From positions 1-64,000 of the forward strand of contig SSGX01000008.1 of the NCBI GenBank assembly GCA_008017155.1: 64,000 nucleotides of DNA, given 5' to 3'. Each line of letters opens with the position of its first letter. Within the stretch, counting starts at the first letter, position 1. Below the pieces are notes generated by a model. The model ran no database searches. It saw nothing but the letters and a program-made list of their open reading frames with translations, and was not told the DNA's origin. Below are positions 56,831-64,000 of the stretch, piece after piece. Origin of the DNA: Neisseriales bacterium. GTDB taxonomy: Bacteria; Pseudomonadota; Gammaproteobacteria; Burkholderiales; UBA11063. Position numbers and translations under genes: made by a program.

Positions 56831-57991
56831 ATGGCAAAGAAAACGCCCATGACTAAAAGCACCCAAACCAGAAAAAATTCCGAAATAACAAGAAAAATTA
56901 ATACTAGAGTAAGAGCAACTAAAGGCGGAGATGTTGCACCAACTTCATCTACAGCAGCAATAGAATCATATCAAATCACCAGCGCTTCAATTGCTGCGGA
57001 CGGCTTACATCAGGAAGCAATAAAAGATGCCATTGACAAAATGAATGGTAAAGTTACAGATCAGGGAGTAAATTCAATAAAAAGTATTTTGGGTGGATTA
57101 TCCCCTGATGAGATTGAAGCATTAAAAAAATCTTTGTTCACTGAAGAATCATCAAATCATATAAAAGCGAATCCAGACGATATTTTAAATAAAAACTGGC
57201 GTAATGGTGGTTATCCATATCTAAACCTAATGTCACGTAAAAACTATGAAAAACAAAAGTATCGGCTTCAAGTTGAGTTACTAAAATTACAGGCGTGGGT
57301 AAAAGAAACTGGACAAAAAGTTGTAATACTTTTTGAAGGTCGTGATGCCGCCGGTAAAGGTGGCACAATCAAACGCTTTATGGAGCATTTAAACCCACGC
57401 GGCGCACGTGTTGTAGCACTAGAAAAACCATCGGAGACTGAGAAAGGACAATGGTATTTTCAGCGTTATGTGCAACACTTGCCAACCAGAGGTGAAATTG
57501 TATTATTTGATCGTTCATGGTATAACCGTGCTGGAGTTGAACGCGTAATGGATTTCTGTAGCGAAGATGAATATCAAGAATTTATGCGTCAGACTCCTGA
57601 ATTTGAGCGGATGCTTGCACGAAGCGGAATTTTCTTGATTAAATTTTGGTTCTCAGTAAGTCAGGAAGAGCAACGACGTAGATTTAAAGAACGTAAAGTT
57701 CATCCTTTAAAACAGTGGAAGTTGTCTCCAGTTGATGTTGCTTCTCTTGATAAATGGGATAATTATACCAAAGCTAAAGAAGCAATGTTTTTTGCAACTG
57801 ATACTGCCGATGCTCCTTGGACAGTAGTTAAATCAGATTGTAAGAAACGTGCCCGTCTTAATGCACTTCGTTATATACTAAATAAATTACCGTATAAAGG
57901 AAAAGACCCTGAGCGAATTGGGCAAATTGATCCACTAATTGTCGGACGCGCACAGACTGTCTTTGAACAGGGTGAAAACGTTATTGTATAG
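56831..57991 (+). CDS. ppk2: Polyphosphate kinase 2 family protein
   Basis: A 386-residue PPK2 enzyme transferring phosphate between polyphosphate and nucleotides. The Walker A motif GRDAAGKGG (about 171-179) and the lid segment RSWYNRAGVERVM are visible, with HPLKQWKLSPVD and YTKAKE farther on. Which nucleotide (ADP, GDP or AMP) is used cannot be read reliably. The first 140 residues are a Lys/Thr/Ser-rich extension that is longer than usual for the family and probably disordered or helical. It has AAGGAAA before its ATG and a terminator behind it. Confidence 0.92.
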   Translation: MAKKTPMTKSTQTRKNSEITRKINTRVRATKGGDVAPTSSTAAIESYQITSASIAADGLHQEAIKDAIDKMNGKVTDQGVNSIKSILGGLSPDEIEALKKSLFTEESSNHIKANPDDILNKNWRNGGYPYLNLMSRKNYEKQKYRLQVELLKLQAWVKETGQKVVILFEGRDAAGKGGTIKRFMEHLNPRGARVVALEKPSETEKGQWYFQRYVQHLPTRGEIVLFDRSWYNRAGVERVMDFCSEDEYQEFMRQTPEFERMLARSGIFLIKFWFSVSQEEQRRRFKERKVHPLKQWKLSPVDVASLDKWDNYTKAKEAMFFATDTADAPWTVVKSDCKKRARLNALRYILNKLPYKGKDPERIGQIDPLIVGRAQTVFEQGENVIV

Positions 57992-58000
57992 TAAAAAAAT

Positions 58001-58027
58001 AATGCTGGGTATTTACCCAGCATTTTT
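58001..58027. terminator. Bidirectional terminator between ppk2 and purD
   Basis: A 10-bp stem AATGCTGGGT / ACCCAGCATT with loop ATTT; T run after it on the plus strand and A run (57993-57999) before it, so it serves both convergent genes. Confidence 0.85.
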
Positions 58028-58049
58028 AATGACATACACAACAGTTAAG

Positions 58050-59336
58050 TTAAACTATTTTGCCAATATCAGTACGATAATACATATCTTTAAAATTAAC
58101 TGAATTTACCGCTTTATATGCTTTATTTCTAGCATCATCCAAGCTGACTCCTTTAGCTACAACGTTTAGTACTCGTCCACCAGCTGTAACAAAATCATTA
58201 TGCTTCTTACCCACTCCAGCAGCAAAAAGATAACTATCTGCTAAATCAAACTTTTCTAGCCCAGTTATCGCATAACCATTATGATGCTTTTCGGGATAAC
58301 CACCTGAAGCGATTACTACACAGCAAGTTGCACCATTCTCCCATTCAAGATTCACTGACTCAAGATTACGGTCAATCGCTGAATTTATAGCTGGGAAAAG
58401 CTTATTTTTCATCAAAGGTAATACGGCTTGAGTTTCTGGGTCACCCATTCGCATATTATATTCAAGAAGATAAACACCATTTTTAGTAATCATTACACCA
58501 AAAAAGATTACTCCGGCAAAGTCCATCTTTTCCATCTTGATACCATTTAAAGTTGGCTCAAGAATATCTTTGATAAATGCCTGATAAACTTCATCTGTTA
58601 CATACGGATTAGGTGCAATAACTCCCATTCCACCAGTATTTAGACCAGTTTCACCATTACCAATTTTTTTGTGATCTTTGGCACTAATTAAAGGAAGAAT
58701 CACCTTACTATCAGTAAAAGAAAGAATTGAAGCTTCTACACCTTCAAGAAACTCTTCAATAACTACTTCAGAACCAGACTCACCAAAAACCATCCCCAGA
58801 AGCATATCTGCGAGTGCGGTTTCAGCTTCATCATTATCTTTAGCAATTATAACGCCCTTCCCTGCGGCTAAACCACTAGCTTTAATTACTACTGGAAAGG
58901 TAATTTGTTTTAAATAGTTGAGTGCTTCTGCATAATCAGTAAAATTCTGATATTTTGCTGTCTTCACTCCATACTTAGTCATAAAGTCTTTGGCATAAGC
59001 CTTACTTCCTTCAAGCATAGCTGCCTGTTTATCTGGTCCAAAGATTTTAAGGTTATTGGCTTCAAATTTATCAACAATTCCTTTGACTAAAAGTTCCTCA
59101 CTTCCAACAACGGTCAAATCAATTCGATTTTGCATGGCGAAGCCAACCAAATCTTCAATTTCAGTCAGACCTATATTGCTAACGTTAGGTATTAGTTCAC
59201 AACCTGCATTTCCTTCAGCAACAAAAATTTCCACGCTAGGATCATCGGAAGCAAATTTCCAAGCCAAAGCATGCTCACGCCCACCTTTACCAATGATTAA
59301 TATTTTTTTTGTTTTTTCTTGAAGCTGATTTTGCAT
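58050..59336 (-). CDS. purD: Phosphoribosylamine-glycine ligase
   Basis: The ATP-dependent second step of purine synthesis. At 428 residues it has the N-terminal GKGGREHALAWK, the ATP-grasp core with ASGLAAGKGVI and EEFLEGVEASILSF, and GDPETQAVLPL near the end. AGGAAAAAATT precedes the ATG. The gene stands alone between terminator-bounded ppk2 and the YihY gene, 39 bp after the latter on the same strand. Confidence 0.97.
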   Translation of the reverse strand: MQNQLQEKTKKILIIGKGGREHALAWKFASDDPSVEIFVAEGNAGCELIPNVSNIGLTEIEDLVGFAMQNRIDLTVVGSEELLVKGIVDKFEANNLKIFGPDKQAAMLEGSKAYAKDFMTKYGVKTAKYQNFTDYAEALNYLKQITFPVVIKASGLAAGKGVIIAKDNDEAETALADMLLGMVFGESGSEVVIEEFLEGVEASILSFTDSKVILPLISAKDHKKIGNGETGLNTGGMGVIAPNPYVTDEVYQAFIKDILEPTLNGIKMEKMDFAGVIFFGVMITKNGVYLLEYNMRMGDPETQAVLPLMKNKLFPAINSAIDRNLESVNLEWENGATCCVVIASGGYPEKHHNGYAITGLEKFDLADSYLFAAGVGKKHNDFVTAGGRVLNVVAKGVSLDDARNKAYKAVNSVNFKDMYYRTDIGKIV

Positions 59337-59375
59337 AATTTTTTCCTGAAATATGGAATGATTTTAATATAATAA

Positions 59376-60191
59376 TTAACTTGTCGGTGAAATTCTTTTA
59401 TTCCTGAATTTTCTTTTTCTACCTTTGATTCTTTCTGCCACATAAATAATTTGGGCACAGTATAAGAAAATAAGACAACTTAAATAAATCCACAGCAAAA
59501 ATATTGGCAATGTTACCAATGAACCATACAAAAGAGAGTACTCTTGCTGTAAGTTCATCATTGAAGCCGCAAATAGCCAGCGTAATACAGAAAATAGCAT
59601 TGCGGCGATAAATCCAGCGCTGATTACATAACGCCAATTTACTTTTTTATTTGGGATAAATTTATAAACAGTGATAAATGAAGAAATCGTTATAAATGTT
59701 GATAAACACTCAGATATTATATATTGCGTTTCATCAGTTAAATTAAATTTTACCGACAATACCCTATAAATAAACGCCATAGTATAAGTAACAAGTGGAC
59801 CCAAAATAAAAAAACAACTAAAAATTAGTAATGAGTGAATAATTTTTCGCTGTCTTTTCAGATGCCACATTTGATGAATATGTTGTTCTATTGCAAACAT
59901 CATTCCAAAAATTGTAACAAAGAGTGAAATCACTCCTAAGATTGATAATCTTGTCGAATGACGAAATGATAGCTTAATTAGATCATAAATGTCAGTTCCT
60001 GATTGTGGTAAAAACCTTGCGAAAAAATATGCTTCAACCTCTTTTATCAAACTATCAGAAAAGGGTAATAAATCACTAATACTTGCGGTAGCAATAGAAA
60101 AAGGTACGAATGCGAGTAAAAAAGTATATGCTAAACTATTAGTACAGATAAGACCATTTGACTTTTGAAAATTGATAAAGGTTTTTAGCAA
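59376..60191 (-). CDS. YihY/BrkB family inner membrane protein
   Basis: A 271-residue (from TTG 60191) multi-helix inner-membrane protein of the YihY/BrkB family, whose function is not firmly known. Six helices are predicted and the N-terminal NSLAYTFLLAFVPF and DIYDLIKLSF segments fit the family. The start is uncertain: TTG has no binding site, while the frame is open upstream to an ATT at 60251 or 60254 that overlaps the end of potD and lies 4-7 bases after GGAG. Starting there would add 20 or 21 residues and restore the usual N-terminal amphipathic helix. Last gene of the pot cluster. Confidence 0.8.
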   Translation of the reverse strand: MLKTFINFQKSNGLICTNSLAYTFLLAFVPFSIATASISDLLPFSDSLIKEVEAYFFARFLPQSGTDIYDLIKLSFRHSTRLSILGVISLFVTIFGMMFAIEQHIHQMWHLKRQRKIIHSLLIFSCFFILGPLVTYTMAFIYRVLSVKFNLTDETQYIISECLSTFITISSFITVYKFIPNKKVNWRYVISAGFIAAMLFSVLRWLFAASMMNLQQEYSLLYGSLVTLPIFLLWIYLSCLIFLYCAQIIYVAERIKGRKRKFRNKRISPTS

Positions 60192-60246
60192 AAAACTATA
60201 GCTTGGCCAAAAAATAGTAGGAATTTTGCGACTAACTTTAGCTAAT

Positions 60247-61314
60247 TTAATAATGACACTCCATTTTTAATTCAGTCCAAACTTCATTAGCCATAATACG
60301 AACTTTAGGTGGATATGCAGTAAATCCATAGATTTTATTATTAACTCCGGGATAAATCCAACTGGTATTTACAATCTCAGGAGAAATTTCCTTCAATGCC
60401 AGTTTATTCGGTACGCTTGATCCTGTTTCATTATTTAAGGCAATCGCACTTTGTGGTTCTAAGACTGTATCAATAAATAAATAGTCAATATCTTTAATTT
60501 GACTATTTTTTGTTATTACAAGATTATCCAGTTCAACCATATTACCTTCTTTTTGCAGCATTCCAGCCAACTGATAAGGAAGTTTAGTTTTTTTGGCATC
60601 AGCTAAAGTATTGTATAAATCATTGGAATAACTCATAGCAACCCAAATTTCACCATTTAAAAGCGCCCGATAGTAAGTTGTACTATCATAACGTGCCCAA
60701 TAGCGTGATGCACGCTCAATCAGTTTGCGCGCTTCTAAAAGATCTTCTTTACTCACTGAATTTGGATCTTTACCAAGATAAAGTAGCGCTGCTGCAAATA
60801 CATTACGTTGCGAATCAAAAACGGTAACTTTACCCTGTAACCTCTTTAAGTATTTTTCATCAAAAATAACAGCCCAACTATCCGGAATAATTCCTAACTT
60901 ATCGAGAACTGTTTTATTATAAGCAAGAAAAACTGGCGTATATGCATACGGAATTGAAAAAGAGTTAGCTGGATCAAATGATTGATGCATGAATTTTGAC
61001 TCGATATTATCTAGATTATGTACCTTTGTCAAATCAAGTTTGGCTAGCTTATTCATGCTATTTATGTCTTCAAGTGCATAACCAGTACCAATAATTACAT
61101 CATAGCCACTAGCACCAGCAGCAAGCTTGGCAGCCATTTCCTGCGGATCGCTAAAATAATTAAGAAATAATTTACAATTACACCGGGATTCAAATCTTTT
61201 GATTGTATCATCCGCAATATAATTGGAAGTAGTATAAAGATTAAACACAGTTTCTGCAATGGCAACCTTGCATAGAAAGATTAATAATAAGTAGCAAAAG
61301 CGCCAGATTCTCAT
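60247..61314 (-). CDS. potD: Polyamine ABC transporter substrate-binding protein, copy 2
   Basis: A 355-residue periplasmic spermidine/putrescine-binding protein. Signal peptide about 1-20. The family segment TNNYIADDT-type (TTSNYIADDTIKRFE), AAGASGYDVIIGTGYALE, and YAYTPVFLAYNKTVLDKLGIIPDSW are visible. It is a tandem paralogue of the gene at 61369 with the same order of motifs but clearly diverged. The last part of the transporter operon before yihY; no ATPase gene is seen, so it is probably beyond the window edge. Confidence 0.92.
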   Translation of the reverse strand: MRIWRFCYLLLIFLCKVAIAETVFNLYTTSNYIADDTIKRFESRCNCKLFLNYFSDPQEMAAKLAAGASGYDVIIGTGYALEDINSMNKLAKLDLTKVHNLDNIESKFMHQSFDPANSFSIPYAYTPVFLAYNKTVLDKLGIIPDSWAVIFDEKYLKRLQGKVTVFDSQRNVFAAALLYLGKDPNSVSKEDLLEARKLIERASRYWARYDSTTYYRALLNGEIWVAMSYSNDLYNTLADAKKTKLPYQLAGMLQKEGNMVELDNLVITKNSQIKDIDYLFIDTVLEPQSAIALNNETGSSVPNKLALKEISPEIVNTSWIYPGVNNKIYGFTAYPPKVRIMANEVWTELKMECHY

Positions 61315-61368
61315 TATCGATATCCTTAGTTTATCTCCAAATTAACCATTACAATTTAAAGGTATGCT

Positions 61369-62445
61369 TTAAAAAATACCGCAATTACCACTCATTTTAA
61401 TTTCAGTCCACATCTCATTAACCATAATTCTAGTTTTAGGGTCATAAGCTTTAAAAACATACATTTTTTTCATATTCTTAGGGTAAATCCAGTCAATACC
61501 GGTAACATTTTTATCAAGCTTGGCAATTGCATCAGGATTTGGTACGCTTGAACCAGTCATTGACGATAACTCATAAGCACTTTGCGGATCAAGAGCTGTA
61601 TTCATAAAGTCATATGCGAGCTTATCATTGTTATTAAATACTGGAATCACCATATTATCCAGTTCATACATATTTCCTTCTTTTTGCATCATTGCTTCAA
61701 TCTTGATTTTTGAACCTGAAGCTTTTGCATCTTGTATAGTTTTAAAAATATCAATTGAATAACTCATAGCTATCCAAACATCACCACGTAAAATACCACG
61801 GTAGTAACTATCGCTATCAAACCGTGCCCAGTATGGTGAAGCGCGATCAATTACTTCACGTGCTTTTTTGAGATCATCCCAGTTTGTAGTGTTTGGATCT
61901 TTACCCAGATAAAGTAAAGCTGCGGCCAGAACATTTCTTGCAGAATCAAAAACAGTTACATGTCCCTTTAATTTCACCAAATATTTAGGATCAAAAATCA
62001 CCGCCCAGCTATCTGGAGTAATCCCTAATTCAGCCATCTTATCTTTATTATAAGCAAGAAAAACCGGAGTGTAGGCATAAGGAACAGAATATTTATTGCC
62101 CGGATCATACGGCGTGTTTAAAAACTGCTTATCAATATATTTCAGGTTGGGTAACTTTGTTTTATCAAGTGGCTTGATTTTTCCCATATGCGCCAATTCT
62201 TCAACAGCGTAGCTGGTAGCAACAATAACACTATAACCATTGGCACCAGCAGCAATCTTGGCTAGCATCTCCTCATTATCATTAAAGAAATTCTGATTTA
62301 GCGTACATTTATAAGTTTTTTCAAAGCGATTAACTGTGCTATCGGCAATATAATTTGAACCAATATATAAATTTACTGTTTCATTAGCAAAAACTGCCCC
62401 AAAGATAAAAGAAAATGTCAGAAAATATTTGATAAGTTTTTTCAC
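61369..62445 (-). CDS. potD: Polyamine ABC transporter substrate-binding protein, copy 1
   Basis: A 358-residue periplasmic polyamine-binding protein. Signal peptide about 1-20. Marks are IGSNYIADSTVNRFEKTY, GANGYSVIVATSYAVEEL, YAYTPVFLAYNKDKMAELGITPDSW and the C-terminal polyamine-site aromatic/acidic region. The start is GTG 62445 (GAGA upstream), giving MKKLIKYFLTF. It lies 9 bp from potC and 54 bp before the second copy. Which polyamine each binds is not readable from sequence. Confidence 0.93.
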   Translation of the reverse strand: MKKLIKYFLTFSFIFGAVFANETVNLYIGSNYIADSTVNRFEKTYKCTLNQNFFNDNEEMLAKIAAGANGYSVIVATSYAVEELAHMGKIKPLDKTKLPNLKYIDKQFLNTPYDPGNKYSVPYAYTPVFLAYNKDKMAELGITPDSWAVIFDPKYLVKLKGHVTVFDSARNVLAAALLYLGKDPNTTNWDDLKKAREVIDRASPYWARFDSDSYYRGILRGDVWIAMSYSIDIFKTIQDAKASGSKIKIEAMMQKEGNMYELDNMVIPVFNNNDKLAYDFMNTALDPQSAYELSSMTGSSVPNPDAIAKLDKNVTGIDWIYPKNMKKMYVFKAYDPKTRIMVNEMWTEIKMSGNCGIF

Positions 62446-62454
62446 TGCTTCTCG

Positions 62455-63228
62455 CTATTTAAATAGTTGAGGAGAAAGTTTAGTTGCAACAGAAGTCAAC
62501 ACCAGCGTCACCAAGATAATGATTGTTGAAGCTGCATTTACTTCGGGCGTAACTCCCATCTTAAGCATTGAGTAGATAGCCAATGGTAAAGTACTTGAGC
62601 CAACACCAGCCGTAAAGAAGGTAATAACAAAATCATCAATTGATAAAGTAAAAGCCATCAACCAACCAGCAATAATTCCCGGCAATATAGTTGGAATCAA
62701 AATTAGAAAAAAGGATTTAACCGGACTAGCACCCAAATCACGTGCTGCATCCAAAAGACTATTATCCATGCCATACATACGAGTTTTGACGGCTATCGTT
62801 ACAAAAGAAACGCAGAAGGCAATATGTGCCAAGGTTATTGACGCCATACCAAGCGTAAAATTTATCAAAATAAAAAATAGTAGTAACGAGACGCCAACTA
62901 GAAGCTCTGGAGCGGCAACGGGAATCATTACCAAGGTTGATAAAAGCGGAACTTTATATTTATGTAATGCAACTCCAGCTAATGTCCCCAAAACCACCGA
63001 GACGGTACTAGCTATTAGGGCAATAATTAAAGAATTAATTGCCGCGGCAATCAGTTGTTTGTCAGCAAAAAGTACTTTATACCATTTCAGTGTAAATCCA
63101 ACCCAGCCAACATTTACCCGCGAATCATTGAAAGAATACACAATCAATACGATTAATGGTAAATATAAGAATAAATACACTAAAGTTCCTGTTGCTAGCA
63201 AACTTTTAGAAATTTTACTTCCTTGCAT
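62455..63228 (-). CDS. potC: Polyamine ABC transporter permease PotC/PotI
   Basis: A 257-residue inner-membrane permease with six helices and the BPD-transporter EAA loop (DAARDLGASPVKSFFLILIPTILPGIIAG). The segment SFNDSRVNVGWVGFTLKWY after helix 1 is typical of PotC/PotI. It starts within potB (14 bp overlap) and is followed by two binding-protein genes. Confidence 0.94.
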   Translation of the reverse strand: MQGSKISKSLLATGTLVYLFLYLPLIVLIVYSFNDSRVNVGWVGFTLKWYKVLFADKQLIAAAINSLIIALIASTVSVVLGTLAGVALHKYKVPLLSTLVMIPVAAPELLVGVSLLLFFILINFTLGMASITLAHIAFCVSFVTIAVKTRMYGMDNSLLDAARDLGASPVKSFFLILIPTILPGIIAGWLMAFTLSIDDFVITFFTAGVGSSTLPLAIYSMLKMGVTPEVNAASTIIILVTLVLTSVATKLSPQLFK

Positions 63229-64000
63229 ATTTTAAACCTCCACTATGGCTCGCCAGAAACCCAACAAATAAAGAGATACTTAATACCAGTAAGGTCATAA
63301 CAATTGAGGTAACACTACCTAATGGCCAATTCATAGTTTGCAAAAACTGCTGTTTAATCAAATTCCCTATCATCATTGAGCAATTATTACCAACCAGTTC
63401 AGGTATTACAAACATCCCAATACAAGGAATAAAAACTAGTCCACAGCCAGCAAGTATACCCGGCATACTTAAAGGAACTGTTACCTGCCAAAAAGAACGC
63501 GCTTTTCCTGCGCCAAGATCACGACTGGCTTCAATCAGTGCATAATCATGTTTTTCCAGATTAGCATAAAGCGGTAAGATCATAAATGGTAAGTTAATAT
63601 AAACAAGGCAGATAACTACTGCAGCAGAAGAAAATAATAGATCAAGTGGCTCTAGTCCAAGTAAATGACGAATACTATTAACAACATTACTGATAGCTGA
63701 ATTTGGTCCAAGAAGTATCATCCATGCATAGACACGGATCAGAAAGTTACTCCAAAATGGAATAATAACTAAAAGTAATAATAAATCACGATATTTTTTT
63801 GCGCTTTTTGCGATCAATAAAGCCAATGGGTAGCCAATTAATAGACAGCATAAGGTAGTCAATATCGAAAAGAACATTGAACGTAAAAATAATTTCCAAA
63901 TAAAGCTACTACTAAAGGCATAGCGAAAGCCATCGAGAGTAAGATTAAGTGAACTACTACCATTATTATGCGTAATTAAAGGAGCAACACCACCATAATC
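63215..64000 (-). CDS. potB: Polyamine ABC transporter permease PotB/PotH, 5' end cut
   Basis: The inner-membrane partner of PotC. From the window edge the frame is open without a stop through ...SSSFIWKLFLRSMFFSILTTL to a stop at 63215, so the ATG at 63877 is internal and the true start lies beyond position 64000. Five or so helices and the EAA loop EASRDLGAGKARSFWQVTVPLSMPGILAG are visible. Partial only because of the window boundary. Confidence 0.9.
   Translation of the reverse strand, partial: DYGGVAPLITHNNGSSSLNLTLDGFRYAFSSSFIWKLFLRSMFFSILTTLCCLLIGYPLALLIAKSAKKYRDLLLLLVIIPFWSNFLIRVYAWMILLGPNSAISNVVNSIRHLLGLEPLDLLFSSAAVVICLVYINLPFMILPLYANLEKHDYALIEASRDLGAGKARSFWQVTVPLSMPGILAGCGLVFIPCIGMFVIPELVGNNCSMMIGNLIKQQFLQTMNWPLGSVTSIVMTLLVLSISLFVGFLASHSGGLKYARK

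Noticed and set aside
1-64000. Neisserial DNA uptake sequences (GCCGTCTGAA and close dialects).
   Set aside because: None was found on either strand by eye, so uptake-sequence use is not supported and the Neisseriales placement stays inference.
1-64000. CRISPR arrays, insertion sequences, integrases or phage genes.
   Set aside because: No regular repeat array, transposase or integrase reading frame was seen; all long frames match cellular genes or unknown exported proteins.

Overview
The window is strongly AT-rich chromosomal DNA of a Gram-negative bacterium, densely packed with genes and without phage, insertion sequence or CRISPR content. The block fumarase - accD - mtnN - asd - fimV - truA (minus strand, 3543-10761) keeps the asd-fimV-truA order typical of Betaproteobacteria. 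Together with hinT-tatABC, lapAB, a class I fumarase and an LplT-like carrier, this suggests a low-GC betaproteobacterium, probably in Neisseriales (an Aquella-like organism would fit). The taxonomic placement is inference from gene content and order, not from a search.

Layout. 1-3500: a tRNA-Gly(GCC) with a good promoter but an aberrant T-stem, an MgtA magnesium P-type ATPase and a small [2Fe-2S] ferredoxin. 3543-10761: the fumarase/accD/asd/fimV/truA block. 10964-12789: lapA-lapB and an unknown small protein. 12957-17176: a secreted GH18-like protein, the lipid A flippase MsbA and an Smr protein. 17239-21931: an LplT-like carrier, a DUF945 protein, and hinT-tatABC. 21928-27704: a GT4 glycosyltransferase, an alpha/beta hydrolase, an amino-acid permease, dnaG and a pseudouridine synthase. 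27950-31780: exported asparaginase, aspartase and a dicarboxylate symporter, a pathway from asparagine to fumarate. 31964-38093: hrpA, nagB, an unknown membrane-anchored protein and a GT2 enzyme. 38155-42176: an EmrB-EmrA-outer membrane factor efflux operon whose promoter spacer is a perfect 16-bp palindrome. 42358-46861: a periplasmic chorismate mutase followed by an ATP-grasp / alpha-E / transglutaminase / Anbu-protease operon. 46965-50722: a TetR regulator, a two-domain ModF-like ABC ATPase and an L,D-transpeptidase. 51035-54535: a threonine synthase fused to a LeuA-type allosteric domain, then ilvD. 54609-59336: a DUF2141 protein, a secreted lipoprotein, PPK2 and purD. 59376-64000: a YihY protein and a polyamine ABC transporter with two tandem binding proteins, its potB cut by the window edge.

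The points most worth following are: the chorismate mutase next to the Anbu peptide-ligase/protease operon; the threonine synthase-LeuA fusion beside ilvD; a 20-bp element (one mismatch) shared upstream of the two secreted-protein genes 42 kb apart; the operator-in-spacer promoter of the efflux operon; and the tRNA-Gly that lacks the near-universal G53-C61 pair. Several gene starts were moved inward from upstream TTG/GTG codons to ATG codons, in most cases because these have a ribosome binding site; lapB appears to start at TTG and the second potD at GTG.
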